Below are positions 41,575-50,671 of a stretch of DNA of 64,000 nucleotides, in pieces. The notes under the pieces were generated by a model, which was not told the origin of the DNA, did no database searches, and was given only the letters and a program-made list of their open reading frames with translations. The position numbers and the translations under genes are program-made. Every line of letters starts with the position of its first letter. The stretch's first letter is position 1. This DNA is from Flavobacteriales bacterium UBA6057 (lineage in GTDB: Bacteria > Bacteroidota > Bacteroidia > Flavobacteriales_G > Salibacteraceae), in NCBI GenBank assembly GCA_002428995.1, contig DIYJ01000018.1, forward strand, positions 124,001-188,000, written 5' to 3'.

Positions 41575-43092
41575 ATGATCAAAATCCTCTCCTCTAAGCA
41601 AGTGAGCAAGGCCGACAAGGCCACCATAGAAAACGAGGGAATCACCTCTGGAGAGCTCATGGAGCGCGCTGGAAATGCCTGCGCAGAGTGGATTAAAGAA
41701 CGCTTTGATAATACCAAGCCTGTCATCGTTATTGCCGGAATAGGTAACAACGGTGGCGATGCACTGGTGGTCTCGCGCCTACTGCTGGCCAGTGGCTATT
41801 CGGTGGAAACGTATGTCGCCAGGTACAGCGAAAAGTTTTCCGAGGATTTTCAATTGAACCTCGATCGGCTTGTGAAATCAGGCCACGAGATTCAGTATGT
41901 GTTGGAAGAAGCTCAATTCCCTGGAATATCCTCGGAGGCACTCATTGTTGAAGGGATGTTCGGTTCCGGGCTGAATAGAAAGGTCGAAGGATTCAGCGCA
42001 CACTGGATTGAGCAGATCAACTCCAGCTTAGCTGAGGTCGTTTCCATTGATGTTCCATCTGGGATGTATGCGGACCGGATGACTCCAGAAGACCATCCCG
42101 TGATAGAAGCCACCTACACGCTCACCTTCCAAGTCCCAAAACTCGCCTTCCTCTTACCTCAAAGCATTGATCAGATAGGAGATTGGCACGTCTTGCCCAT
42201 TGACCTCGATCCTGCATACATCGCCACGGCCGAATCGAGCTATTACTTCCTTGACAGCATCAGTGAATATGCTTCCGCTTTCCAGAGAGAAAAGTTCAGC
42301 CATAAGGGCTCCTTTGGTCATAGTTTGATCATGGCGGGGTCTTATGGATCCATGGGCGCAGCAGTAATGGCGACACAGTCAGCCGTGAGGTCAGGCTCTG
42401 GTCTGGTGAGTGCCTTCTGTCCCAAGTGCGGTTACGAGATCATGCAAAGCACTGTTCCCGAAGCCATGTGCATGGTGGATGATTATTACGAGTATCTGTC
42501 TGACTTTCCAGAGTTGACTCCTTACAGCGCCATCGGCATTGGACCCGGTATTGGCACTGAGAAGAAAACACGAAGGATGTTGAAGGGCATGCTTACGGCT
42601 TACAAAAAGCCTGTCGTGTTAGATGCCGATGCGATCAATCTATTGTCTCAAAGTGGAAAGAGTGAGGATTGGCTGCCCAAGAACAGCATTTTGACACCAC
42701 ATCCGGGGGAGTTTAGAAGACTCTTCGGAGAAACAACAGATTACTATAAGCGCTTGGAGCTTCTGCGTAACAGGGCCAAGGAATGGAACGTCTTCATTTT
42801 GTTGAAGGGGGCACATTCTGCACTTGCGACACCTCAGGGCGAAGTGTATTTCAATTCCACAGGTAACCCCGGAATGGCAACAGGCGGAAGTGGAGATGTG
42901 CTCACCGGTCTCATCACAGGCTTTCTTGCACAAACTCAGGATCCATTTGTGTCGGCATTGTGTGGTATGTACATCCATGGACTGGCTGGTGATATCGCGG
43001 CAGAGTTTTACGGTCAGCAAGCAATGAAGGCTACCGACATCATCGAATCAATTGGAGAAGCCATCGTTCAGGCATTTAATTCGGACACATGA
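41575..43092 (+). CDS. nnr: Bifunctional NAD(P)HX epimerase/dehydratase
   Basis: 505 residues. The N-terminal YjeF_N epimerase domain (about 1-215: GIGNNGGDALVVSRLL, DVPSGMYAD) and the C-terminal ribokinase-like carbohydrate-kinase domain (about 225-500: HKGSFGHSLIMAGS, GIGPGIGT, LDADAINLLS, LTPHPGEFRRL, GGSGDVLTG) are both intact. The enzyme repairs hydrated NADH/NADPH. It overlaps the rhomboid ATG by four bases. Confidence 0.95.
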   Translation: MIKILSSKQVSKADKATIENEGITSGELMERAGNACAEWIKERFDNTKPVIVIAGIGNNGGDALVVSRLLLASGYSVETYVARYSEKFSEDFQLNLDRLVKSGHEIQYVLEEAQFPGISSEALIVEGMFGSGLNRKVEGFSAHWIEQINSSLAEVVSIDVPSGMYADRMTPEDHPVIEATYTLTFQVPKLAFLLPQSIDQIGDWHVLPIDLDPAYIATAESSYYFLDSISEYASAFQREKFSHKGSFGHSLIMAGSYGSMGAAVMATQSAVRSGSGLVSAFCPKCGYEIMQSTVPEAMCMVDDYYEYLSDFPELTPYSAIGIGPGIGTEKKTRRMLKGMLTAYKKPVVLDADAINLLSQSGKSEDWLPKNSILTPHPGEFRRLFGETTDYYKRLELLRNRAKEWNVFILLKGAHSALATPQGEVYFNSTGNPGMATGGSGDVLTGLITGFLAQTQDPFVSALCGMYIHGLAGDIAAEFYGQQAMKATDIIESIGEAIVQAFNSDT

Positions 43093-43691
43093 CGATCACC
43101 CTCATTCTGGTCATTGCCACCGTAGCGATTTCCATTCCAGCCTTCAGTAACCAAGAGCTTTTCTATAAGCTGGACCTTCAGCCTTACATGATCCAGGCGC
43201 GAAAGGAATACCATCGCTTCATTACCCACGCTTTTCTTCATGCCGATTGGGGGCATCTGGGCATCAACATGTATGTGCTCTTCACCTTTGGCCGCCTTGT
43301 GGAGGACGGGTTTAGCTACCATTTTGGAGACCGCTGGATGTTGTATTTCTCCATGCTGTACCTGGGCGGCATCCTGTTCAGCACGCTTCCCGGTTTTAGT
43401 CGGAATAAGAATAATCCCTCTTACCACGCGGTGGGAGCTTCGGGAGCTGTTTCCGCGATTGTCTATTCCTTCATTTTGATGGAGCCCTTTCAACCCTTGG
43501 GGTTGATCATTTTTCCGTTTCTTAAATTGCCCGCCTTTGTATTTGGGTTGCTCTATTTGGCCGCTGAGGTTTACCTCGATCGCCAGGGTGGTTCGCGCAT
43601 TGCCCATTCCGCACACTACTTCGGAGGCATCTTCGGCCTCATCTTCACGTTCATTCTCAAGCCCGACTTTCTCTTTCGCATCTTTCAGTGA
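43089..43691 (+). CDS. Rhomboid family intramembrane serine protease
   Basis: 200 residues with six predicted helices. HADWGHLGINMYVLFTFG is the helix-2 His/Asn region, GASGAVSAI contains the nucleophile Ser118, and AHSAHYFGGIFG the catalytic His (about 176). It cleaves membrane proteins within the bilayer; substrates unknown. Start ATG overlaps the nnr stop (ATGA), and the stop overlaps the next start. Confidence 0.9.
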   Translation: MTITLILVIATVAISIPAFSNQELFYKLDLQPYMIQARKEYHRFITHAFLHADWGHLGINMYVLFTFGRLVEDGFSYHFGDRWMLYFSMLYLGGILFSTLPGFSRNKNNPSYHAVGASGAVSAIVYSFILMEPFQPLGLIIFPFLKLPAFVFGLLYLAAEVYLDRQGGSRIAHSAHYFGGIFGLIFTFILKPDFLFRIFQ

Positions 43692-44491
43692 TGAAGGGCT
43701 TTTTTGTAGATCATGAGGGGCAGGTGCAAAGCCTGGAAAGCATCCCGGCTGTCAATAGAGGATTACTCTATGGAGACGGCTGCTTTACGACCCTCAGAAT
43801 AAGCGAGCGACAGCTACAGTTTTGGCCAGATCATGAAGATCGATTGCAAAGGACTGCGAACTTCCTGGGGCTTGAGTTACCACTTTCCACGGATCGATTG
43901 CGCACAATCCTTCTAGAGGCTGTGGATGCATCCCTTGATTATCGCTGCCGTGTCACCGTTTTCAGAAGTGGAGGAGGTAAGTACATTCCTGAAACGAATA
44001 AGGCCTCCGTGATCGCTGAATACCTTCCTCTAAGCGATCGTGGGGTGATTTGGAGGCAACCCAAGCCAGTTATGGTCAGTGAGGTCAAGTTGTACTACGC
44101 ACCTCAGAATCAATACAAATTGCTTGATAAATCCACGCAGGTAAGGGCCGGGTTGACTGCTCAGGCAAATGGCTTTTCGGATGCCATTATGCTCAATGAG
44201 CGCGGCAAAGTCGTTGAGTTATTGAGCAGCAATATCTTCTTGCAGCTCAAAGGTCAGTGGATGACACCGCCTTTGGAAGATGGATGCCTCGATGGGGTGG
44301 TAAGGAAACAGTTGATGCTACTCATGAATGTGCAGGAACGAAGCCTTGAACTCGAGGATGTTCGAAAAGCGGATGAAGTGTTTGCTACAAATTCTATTGA
44401 ATGGGTTCGACCTATCTCTTTCGAGAGGGAGTATGGGATAGAAAAGACTAGAGAAGTATTTGAACGCTTAAAGGCTCTTTTTCAAGTCTAG
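43691..44491 (+). CDS. PLP-dependent class IV aminotransferase / aminodeoxychorismate lyase-like
   Basis: 266 residues from ATG 43691 (GTG 43688 adjacent). VNRGLLYGDGCFTTLRI is the class IV start, Lys147 (LLDKST) the likely PLP lysine, and KVVELLSSNIFLQL the Glu and phosphate-binding turn; 'EVFATNSIEWVRPI' follows. Length and motifs fit PabC (4-amino-4-deoxychorismate lyase, folate synthesis) or a branched-chain-type enzyme. I cannot separate these by eye. Confidence 0.85.
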   Translation: MKGFFVDHEGQVQSLESIPAVNRGLLYGDGCFTTLRISERQLQFWPDHEDRLQRTANFLGLELPLSTDRLRTILLEAVDASLDYRCRVTVFRSGGGKYIPETNKASVIAEYLPLSDRGVIWRQPKPVMVSEVKLYYAPQNQYKLLDKSTQVRAGLTAQANGFSDAIMLNERGKVVELLSSNIFLQLKGQWMTPPLEDGCLDGVVRKQLMLLMNVQERSLELEDVRKADEVFATNSIEWVRPISFEREYGIEKTREVFERLKALFQV

Positions 44492-45102
44492 TTCAACATA
44501 GGATCTTCCGGGAAGTCCGCCATGATCGAAAACTTGGGCCCCAGATTCTTCAAGCTTTGTTTCCACAGCTCATCTGCGGGCATGTTCATGACCTCTTCCG
44601 CACTCAATTCTGAAATGATCCATGCGTGTTCCTTCAGTTCTCCCTCCAACTGTCCGGGCGACCAGCCTGAGTAACCCCCAAAGAACTTGATCTCTGAAGC
44701 CTCTAATTGTCCCATTCTGGCCAATGAAAGAACCTGTTCGAAATCTCCGTTCCAAGCCAGGCCAGGCATGATGTTCTGGCTTTCTGGGATCAATTCTTCC
44801 AGCGTATGGATGAAGAACAAATTGTTGGGTTGAACCGGGCCTCCGTAGTGAAACCCAAAATCTTTAGACGGAAAGTCTTCGATGACCTCGTCCAAAGCGA
44901 TGTCCGTTGGTTTGTTGATGATAAAGCCAAATGCCCCGTCTTCCTTATTGAACTCCGTAAGAAGGACAACAGACCTACTGAAATTAGGATCTGCCAGGAA
45001 AGGCTCTGAGATCAGCACAATGCCTGCCTTCAATTCATCAGGGTTTGATTCGAAGTTCAAACGAAAGAAGAAGTTGTTCTCTATGTTGTCAGGCTTAAAC
45101 AT
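44488..45102 (-). CDS. YqgE/AlgH family protein
   Basis: 204 residues. 'LKAGIVLISEPFLADPNFSRSVVLL', 'GAFGFIINKPT', 'HYGGPVQPNNLFFIHT' and 'FFGGYSGWSPGQLEGEL' are the conserved blocks of YqgE/AlgH (DUF179). Function is poorly known. Convergent with the aminotransferase gene, sharing 4 bases at the 3' ends. Confidence 0.92.
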   Translation of the reverse strand: MFKPDNIENNFFFRLNFESNPDELKAGIVLISEPFLADPNFSRSVVLLTEFNKEDGAFGFIINKPTDIALDEVIEDFPSKDFGFHYGGPVQPNNLFFIHTLEELIPESQNIMPGLAWNGDFEQVLSLARMGQLEASEIKFFGGYSGWSPGQLEGELKEHAWIISELSAEEVMNMPADELWKQSLKNLGPKFSIMADFPEDPMLN

Positions 45103-45242
45103 GCGCTTGCCGCTAAATGTATAGACGATGACTCATAGTTGCAAGGACAGGCTGCCGAACATTATTCAACCTTGAATCGTCTCATACAGTCAATGATTCA
45201 TCATCCGCAATTTACATTCGCGCGTTCATCGAGACTAAGGAA

Positions 45243-45878
45243 ATGAGCTACAGAGACGTAAGAAAAGATTACTCCAAGCATTCGCTGGAAATAGAAGAGT
45301 GCCCGGCACATCCTATTGAATTGTTAGAAGCCTGGATGCAAGAAGCACTCAAGAGCAGCCAGGACGCCAATGCTATGGTATTGAGCACAGTATCCAGCTC
45401 AGGTCATCCTTCCAGCAGAATCGTGTTGGTTCGACAGATTGAGGAACGAGGCCTGTCTTTCTTCACCAACTACAATAGCCGCAAGGGCGATGAAATGCAG
45501 GCAAACAGTGGAGTAGCGCTGAATTTCTTCTGGCCCTGGCTTGAACGCCAGGTTCGGATTGAAGGCCTGGTAAACAAATTGACCGGTGAGGAAAGCGATC
45601 GCTATTTCGCTGGTAGGCCAAGAGAAAGCCAGCTGGGGGCGTGGGCTTCTGATCAGAGCCAGGAGCTAGACAATCGCGAAACGCTGGAAGACAAACTCAA
45701 GCGTGTACGTTCAGAATATGAGGGGCATGAAGTGCCACGTCCGCCCCATTGGGGAGGTTATTTGGTGACACCAACACGTTTTGAATTTTGGCAGGGAAGA
45801 CCCAGTCGATTACACGATCGCGTGATCTATAGCCAGGGAACCAACTCTGATTGGAAGCTCAGTCGCTTGAATCCGTAA
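45243..45878 (+). CDS. pdxH: Pyridoxamine 5'-phosphate oxidase
   Basis: 211 residues. It oxidises pyridoxine/pyridoxamine phosphate to PLP with FMN. 'NAMVLSTVSSSGHPSSRIVLVR', 'GLSFFTNYNSRKGDEM', 'FFWPWLERQVRIEG', 'PPHWGGYLVTPTRFEFWQG' and the terminal 'WKLSRLNP' are all diagnostic. It follows a PLP-enzyme gene region but is separated from it by yqgE on the other strand. Start ATG 45243. Confidence 0.95.
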   Translation: MSYRDVRKDYSKHSLEIEECPAHPIELLEAWMQEALKSSQDANAMVLSTVSSSGHPSSRIVLVRQIEERGLSFFTNYNSRKGDEMQANSGVALNFFWPWLERQVRIEGLVNKLTGEESDRYFAGRPRESQLGAWASDQSQELDNRETLEDKLKRVRSEYEGHEVPRPPHWGGYLVTPTRFEFWQGRPSRLHDRVIYSQGTNSDWKLSRLNP

Positions 45879-45903
45879 GAGGACGAATCTAGTCCTCTGT
45901 TTT
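45878..45903 (+). terminator. Terminator between pdxH and thx
   Basis: AGAGGAC (45878-45884) and GTCCTCT (45892-45898) form a 7 bp stem with a 7-base loop, followed by GTTTTC on the plus strand. It overlaps the stop of the convergent thx gene. Confidence 0.6.
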
Positions 45904-46170
45904 CTCTTCTGTCTTCGCTTCAGTTGCTGCCGGAGCAGCTTCTTCAGTCTTAGGAGCAGCTGCCTTCTTCGTGGCTGCAGGCTTTGCTGCTGTTTTCTTG
46001 GGAGCTGCCGCCTTTTTAGCAGGGGCTGGTTTAGCTTTCGATGCGGGAGCCGCTTTCTTCTTTGCTGCGGGTGCTACAACTGCCTCGGTGGTTGCTTTGC
46101 GTGGTCGGCTCTTGCCGTAGCTGCCTCTGAATCTTTTTCCTTTTGCCGTTTTCTTATCTCCTTTTCCCAT
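45889..46170 (-). CDS. THX-type 30S ribosomal protein with Lys/Ala/Pro-rich tail
   Basis: 93 residues. The N-terminal ~27 residues (MGKGDKKTAKGKRFRGSYGK, then SRPRK) match the Bacteroidota THX-like small ribosomal protein. The remaining ~65 residues are almost only Ala, Lys, Pro and Glu (AAPKKTAAKPAATKKAAAPK), like histone H1 tails, and end with an acidic EEKTED. The usual family member stops soon after the N-terminal block, so the tail is an extension. Transcribed toward pdxH. Confidence 0.75.
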   Translation of the reverse strand: MGKGDKKTAKGKRFRGSYGKSRPRKATTEAVVAPAAKKKAAPASKAKPAPAKKAAAPKKTAAKPAATKKAAAPKTEEAAPAATEAKTEEKTED

Positions 46171-46228
46171 ATCGATTTTCTAAGTGGAACAAATTTAACA
46201 ACATCGTAAAACTGAGTTTATACCACAC

Positions 46229-46263
46229 AAAAAAGCCTCGCTCCTGATGAGGAACAAGGCTTC
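46229..46263 (-). terminator. Rho-independent terminator of hup
   Basis: On the minus strand AAGCCT(TGTTCC) pairs with (GGAGCG)AGGCTT around a short loop and runs into six T residues, 22 bases after the HU stop codon. Confidence 0.75.
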
Positions 46264-46284
46264 AGTGTCTTTAAGGTAGATGGC

Positions 46285-46557
46285 TTAGTTCACGCTTCCG
46301 CTAAGGTCAGCACCAGCTTTGAACTTCACTACTTTCTTGGCCTCAATTTTAATTTCCTTGCCTGTTTGTGGATTACGTCCTGTACGAGCAGAGCGCTCAG
46401 AAACGCTGAAAGATCCGAAACCAACCAAAGCAACGCGATCTCCTTTTTTCAATGCACCTGTAGTGCTATCGATAAAAGAGTCGAGGGCCTTCTTTGCATC
46501 AGAACGTGAGATACCAGCTCCTTCGGCCATCGCATCAATCAATTCAGCTTTATTCAT
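46285..46557 (-). CDS. hup: HU family DNA-binding protein
   Basis: 90 residues, standard HU length. MNKAELIDAMAEGAGISRSD, LVGFGSFSVSERSARTGRNP (with the DNA-intercalating proline) and KIEAKKVVKFKAGADL are typical. It bends and compacts DNA as a dimer. Start ATG 46557; AT-rich 5' region. Confidence 0.95.
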   Translation of the reverse strand: MNKAELIDAMAEGAGISRSDAKKALDSFIDSTTGALKKGDRVALVGFGSFSVSERSARTGRNPQTGKEIKIEAKKVVKFKAGADLSGSVN

Positions 46558-46733
46558 AACTTAAAAATTTGGGTTAAACATTAATTTTCAACAGGAGCAA
46601 ATATTACTCGCCACAACCCAGACTGCAAGCGGGCTCGCAGTTTTTGTTGATAAATACGGGCCTTTGTTAATAAGTGGAGGCTGAAAAGCCCTGTTTTCAA
46701 GGGGTTCAGCGTTAATTTGACCCAAAAACACCA

Positions 46734-47150
46734 CTATTTGGAGGAGGTGAAGTGCCGATCTGAGCCGTCAAAAAAGGGTGTTTGAACGCTCAATGCCTTC
46801 ATTGGAGTGTCGCTCAGCACCTGTACTGAGTGTCGCGTTTCAGCAGGGATGAAGATGTAGTCTCCCGGTTTAACCTTCAGCGTTTCATCATTGAGCGTCA
46901 TCGTTCCTTCTCCTTCTATAATGTATACCACCTCCGTGTGTTCCGCATGGTAGTGTTCCGCTACTTTCTCTTTGACCCAAATCAAGTAGGTGCACGCATG
47001 CTCGTCTTTGTCCAGGGGTTTCACATGTACGTTTTCGTATTCTGTATCTGGTTTCTGGTCCAACAGATTGAGCTTTGACTGGCTCTTCACGGTGTTTGTG
47101 ACAAGGGCGAATACTGCGAGTAGCAGGAGATGTTGAAAAACGTGATTCAT
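46734..47150 (-). CDS. Exported cupin domain protein
   Basis: 138 residues. Signal peptide (1-23, TVKSQ) and one cupin-2 domain with EHYHAEHTEVVYIIEGEG and PGDYIFIPAETRHSVQV, which carry the His/Glu metal ligands. Probably a periplasmic metal-binding enzyme or sugar/small-molecule binder; substrate unknown. Confidence 0.85.
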   Translation of the reverse strand: MNHVFQHLLLLAVFALVTNTVKSQSKLNLLDQKPDTEYENVHVKPLDKDEHACTYLIWVKEKVAEHYHAEHTEVVYIIEGEGTMTLNDETLKVKPGDYIFIPAETRHSVQVLSDTPMKALSVQTPFFDGSDRHFTSSK

Positions 47151-47210
47151 TCAAACAAAGGTTTACGCACTAAGATAAACGGACCTTATAAATGCCCTCA
47201 AAGCTTGTGG

Positions 47211-47218
47211 TATCTTTG
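47211..47218 (+). promoter_or_regulatory. -7 promoter box (TATCTTTG) of rocD
   Basis: Exact TAnnTTTG, 34 bases upstream of ATG 47253. Confidence 0.5.
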
Positions 47219-47252
47219 CAGCTCTTTTTATCACAGATAACAACAAGGAAAG

Positions 47253-48539
47253 ATGAGCACAGCTACAGATCGACTCACCACAGAAGAGGCTATTCAACTG
47301 GAAGAGCGCTATGGAGCGCATAACTATCACCCATTGCCGGTGGTATTGGATCGTGGAGAAGGGGTCTATGTATGGGACGTTGAAGGCAGAAAGTACTTTG
47401 ATTTCCTCTCGGCCTACTCAGCCGTCAATCAAGGTCACTGCCATCCAAGGATTGTAAATGCTGCGAAGGAGCAGGCGGAGAAGCTGACACTCACCAGCCG
47501 CGCCTTCTACAACTCACGCCTCGGAGAGTTTGAAAAGTACATGACCGAGTATTTCGGGTTCGATAAGCTTCTTCCCATGAACACCGGTGCAGAAGCCGTG
47601 GAAACAGCCATCAAGCTTGCCAGGAAGTATGGGTATGAGAAAATGGGCATTGCCGCTAATCAAGGAAAGATCATTGTGGCGAATGGAAACTTCCACGGAC
47701 GTACCACAACCATTGTATCGTTTTCCGATGATGAGGACGCTCGCAAGAACTTTGGACCTTTCACGCCAGGTTTTGAAAGCATTCCTTATGACAATCTGGA
47801 AGCACTTGAAAAGGCGTTGGACGATGAAAATGTAATCGGATTTCTGGTAGAACCTATCCAGGGAGAAGCTGGGGTTTATACGCCAGCCGATGATTATGTC
47901 AGAAAAGCTCAGGGCCTTTGTCATGCGAAGGGGAAGCTCTTCATCGCTGATGAGGTGCAAACCGGAATTGCTCGTACGGGAGCTTTGTTGGCCGTTTGTG
48001 GCAATTGTACGTGTCAAGGTCATTGCGAGCGACAGGAAGCTACGTATACAAAACCAGACATTCTCATTCTTGGGAAAGCCCTCAGCGGAGGCGCCTATCC
48101 TGTTTCAGCTGTTCTTGCAGATGATGAGATTATGAATGTGATCAAGCCAGGACAGCACGGATCTACTTTTGGTGGAAACCCAATGGCAGCAGCTATTGGC
48201 ACCGCAGCTTTAGAGGTTATAAGAGACGAGAAGCTCGCTCAGAATGCGCGTGCCTTGGGTGAGTTGTTCCGCAACGAAATCCAGAAGCTGGTAGACGAAT
48301 CTCCGCTGTTGTCGCTGGTGAGAGGACGTGGATTGCTGAACGCTATTGTGATTAATGACTCCCCAGATAGCAGCACTGCATGGGATATATGCATGAAACT
48401 CAGAGATAATGGTTTGCTGGCCAAGCCTACTCATGGGAACATCATACGCTTCGCTCCTCCTTTGGTGATGACTGAACAACAGCTCCTGGAGTGCGTTGCT
48501 ATCATTCGTAAGACGATCATGGAATTTCAGGCTGCGTAA
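47253..48539 (+). CDS. rocD: Ornithine--oxo-acid transaminase
   Basis: 428 residues. It converts ornithine and 2-oxoglutarate to glutamate semialdehyde. 'SAYSAVNQGHCHPRIVNA', 'NTGAEAVETAIKLAR', 'VEPIQGEAGV', 'IADEVQTGIARTG' and the PLP Lys275 (LILGKALSGG) are intact. Between the DEVQTG block and the PLP lysine sits a cysteine-rich insert with C249, C252, C254 and C258 (VCGNCTCQGHC), which looks like a metal- or redox-sensitive loop. Upstream of lipA, same strand. Confidence 0.95.
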   Translation: MSTATDRLTTEEAIQLEERYGAHNYHPLPVVLDRGEGVYVWDVEGRKYFDFLSAYSAVNQGHCHPRIVNAAKEQAEKLTLTSRAFYNSRLGEFEKYMTEYFGFDKLLPMNTGAEAVETAIKLARKYGYEKMGIAANQGKIIVANGNFHGRTTTIVSFSDDEDARKNFGPFTPGFESIPYDNLEALEKALDDENVIGFLVEPIQGEAGVYTPADDYVRKAQGLCHAKGKLFIADEVQTGIARTGALLAVCGNCTCQGHCERQEATYTKPDILILGKALSGGAYPVSAVLADDEIMNVIKPGQHGSTFGGNPMAAAIGTAALEVIRDEKLAQNARALGELFRNEIQKLVDESPLLSLVRGRGLLNAIVINDSPDSSTAWDICMKLRDNGLLAKPTHGNIIRFAPPLVMTEQQLLECVAIIRKTIMEFQAA

Positions 48540-48583
48540 GTAGTTGCCAGCCTGTTTTCAATCAATACATACTGATTTCGCAG

Positions 48584-49462
48584 ATGCCTAATTTGCTCAA
48601 AAACAAAGAAGATCAAGAGGTTAAGATCAAAAAGCCAGATTGGCTCAAGGTTAAAATCCCGGCAGGGAAGGAATACCTCGAAGTCAAAAAGGTAGTTGAA
48701 GACCGGAATCTTCATACCATTTGCTCCAGCGGTAAATGTCCCAATCAGAGTGAGTGCTGGAGTGCTGGCACGGCAACTTTCATGATCCTTGGAAATACCT
48801 GTACCCGCTCTTGCCAGTTTTGCAATGTTGCAACCGGTAAAGGGGAGGATGTAGACATTTTTGAGCCGGCCAAGGTGGCTGAAAGTGTCAAGGTCATGGG
48901 GTTGAAGCACGTGGTGATCACTTCAGTGGATCGTGACGACTTGCCCGATGGAGGCTCGTTGCACTGGAAAAAGACGGTGGAGTTGATCCGCAGAAAGAAC
49001 CCCGGGGTGACCATCGAAACGCTCATTCCTGATTTTAAGGGAGAGTGGGAAAACCTGAATCCAATTCTCGAGGTGAAGCCGGAGGTGGTTTCTCACAACA
49101 TTGAAACCGTAGAACGCATCACGCGCAAGGTGAGAGTGCAGGCCAAGTATTCCAGGAGCATGGAAGTTTTGAGACGCCTGAAAGAAGGTGGTATCGAGAA
49201 AACCAAGAGCGGTATCATGGTAGGGCTCGGTGAAACAGACGAAGAGGTGATCCAAACCATGAAGGATCTTGTAGCTCAGGAAGTGGACATTCTCACGATA
49301 GGCCAATACCTCCAGCCAACAAAGAAGCACTTGCCTGTAGCAGAGTGGGTGACTCCTGAGAAGTTCAAAGAATACAAGCGCATCGGAGAGGAGATTGGCT
49401 TCAACCACGTTGAAAGTGGGCCGCTTGTAAGAAGTAGCTATCACGCTGAACGTCACGTTTAG
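48584..49462 (+). CDS. lipA: Lipoyl synthase
   Basis: 292 residues. A radical-SAM enzyme that inserts sulfur into octanoyl groups. The auxiliary-cluster motif C47-x4-C52-x5-C58 (CSSGKCPNQSEC) and the radical-SAM CxxxCxxC at C73/C77/C80 (CTRSCQFC) are present, as is the terminal arginine/serine region 'GPLVRSSYHAE'. Forms a unit with rocD only by position. Confidence 0.95.
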   Translation: MPNLLKNKEDQEVKIKKPDWLKVKIPAGKEYLEVKKVVEDRNLHTICSSGKCPNQSECWSAGTATFMILGNTCTRSCQFCNVATGKGEDVDIFEPAKVAESVKVMGLKHVVITSVDRDDLPDGGSLHWKKTVELIRRKNPGVTIETLIPDFKGEWENLNPILEVKPEVVSHNIETVERITRKVRVQAKYSRSMEVLRRLKEGGIEKTKSGIMVGLGETDEEVIQTMKDLVAQEVDILTIGQYLQPTKKHLPVAEWVTPEKFKEYKRIGEEIGFNHVESGPLVRSSYHAERHV

Positions 49463-49616
49463 AAGTATTCCGTAAAAGGTGAAATAACCCAATGAGGACA
49501 TCTGGTCAACCAGAGCTGGTCAAGCAGACCTTCTTTTGATCCTTGTGATTTACTGATTCTCTTTGCTTCCAAACCCCGTTGTAGATGGTGTTGGGGTTTA
49601 GCATATTATTGCCCTC

Positions 49617-50657
49617 ATGTACATCTACAAGAATTTCAGTGTCCGAGGCATTATGAGATTTGCGGGGCATCACCTGGTCTGGATCACGGCCTGGACCCTC
49701 GCTGTTACTCTTGCATATGAATACCTGGGCTTCACGTGGCTATCGGTGCCCTGGTTACCAGTTTCGTTGATTGGTACTGCTGTCGCTTTCTACATTGGTT
49801 TTAAGAACAACAGCGCCTATGATCGGCTCTGGGAAGCTCGGAAAATTTGGGGAGCCATTGTGAATGACAGCCGTTCCTGGGGTGCTGGAGTTCGTGGTTT
49901 TGTCACCAACCAGTTTCGGGATGAGAAGAAGATCACAGACGCTCAACTGGCTGAGCGTCATCGCCAGTTGATTTACCGTCATATTGCATGGCTGTATTGT
50001 CTGCGCAGTCAGCTCCTGATCCCTACCAGTTGGGAGCATATCAATCAAAGCAGGCTCGTAAGTCGCTTTACAAGAACACGCAGGCAGAAATTTGGAGTTG
50101 GCCTTTTTGAAGACCAGTTCACAGAGGAAGAGGTGAATAATCTTCTTCCAGCGCGTGAGTTGGAAAAGCTCAAAGGCTTCAAAAACACAGCAACTCAGAT
50201 CATCGATGCGCAAGCCCAGGAACTGAAGAAATTAAGGGAAGAGAAACTGATCGATGATTTCCGTCACATGGAGCTTCAGTCTCTGCTAAACCTGTTCTAT
50301 ACGCATCAAGGGAAGTGTGAGCGCATCAAGAAATTTCCACTTCCACGCCAGTATGGAAGCATCAGCTTTGTGTTTGTCGGGATTTTCATCTTTCTGCTGC
50401 CCATGGGTATGACCTCTGTGTTTTCGGAGCTCAATGATATGGGAATATGGATGTCGATCCCTTTTACCGTGCTGGTTGCATGGGTTTACCTGATCATGGA
50501 ATTGGTGGGAGATTACTCTGAAAATCCCTTCGAAGGATTGGGGAATGACATTCCCATGTTATCGCTCTGCAGAACCATTGAAATCGACTTGCGCGAGATG
50601 CTAGGGGAGAGTAATGTGCCTCCGGCCATTGAGTCGAAAAACGGTGTGTTGATGTAG
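49617..50657 (+). CDS. Bestrophin-like anion channel (UPF0187)
   Basis: 346 residues. It has N-terminal helices, the 'NNSAYDRLWEARKIWGAIVNDSR' motif (residues ~62-85) of bacterial bestrophins, 'RHIAWLYCLRSQL', and C-terminal 'YLIMELVGDYSENPFEGLGNDIP' with the acidic cytoplasmic cluster. Bacterial members form pentameric channels. Upstream lies a weak AAACCCC/GGGGTTT hairpin (49571-49599). Confidence 0.9.
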   Translation: MYIYKNFSVRGIMRFAGHHLVWITAWTLAVTLAYEYLGFTWLSVPWLPVSLIGTAVAFYIGFKNNSAYDRLWEARKIWGAIVNDSRSWGAGVRGFVTNQFRDEKKITDAQLAERHRQLIYRHIAWLYCLRSQLLIPTSWEHINQSRLVSRFTRTRRQKFGVGLFEDQFTEEEVNNLLPARELEKLKGFKNTATQIIDAQAQELKKLREEKLIDDFRHMELQSLLNLFYTHQGKCERIKKFPLPRQYGSISFVFVGIFIFLLPMGMTSVFSELNDMGIWMSIPFTVLVAWVYLIMELVGDYSENPFEGLGNDIPMLSLCRTIEIDLREMLGESNVPPAIESKNGVLM

Positions 50658-50671
50658 CACTTTCCAAAGGC

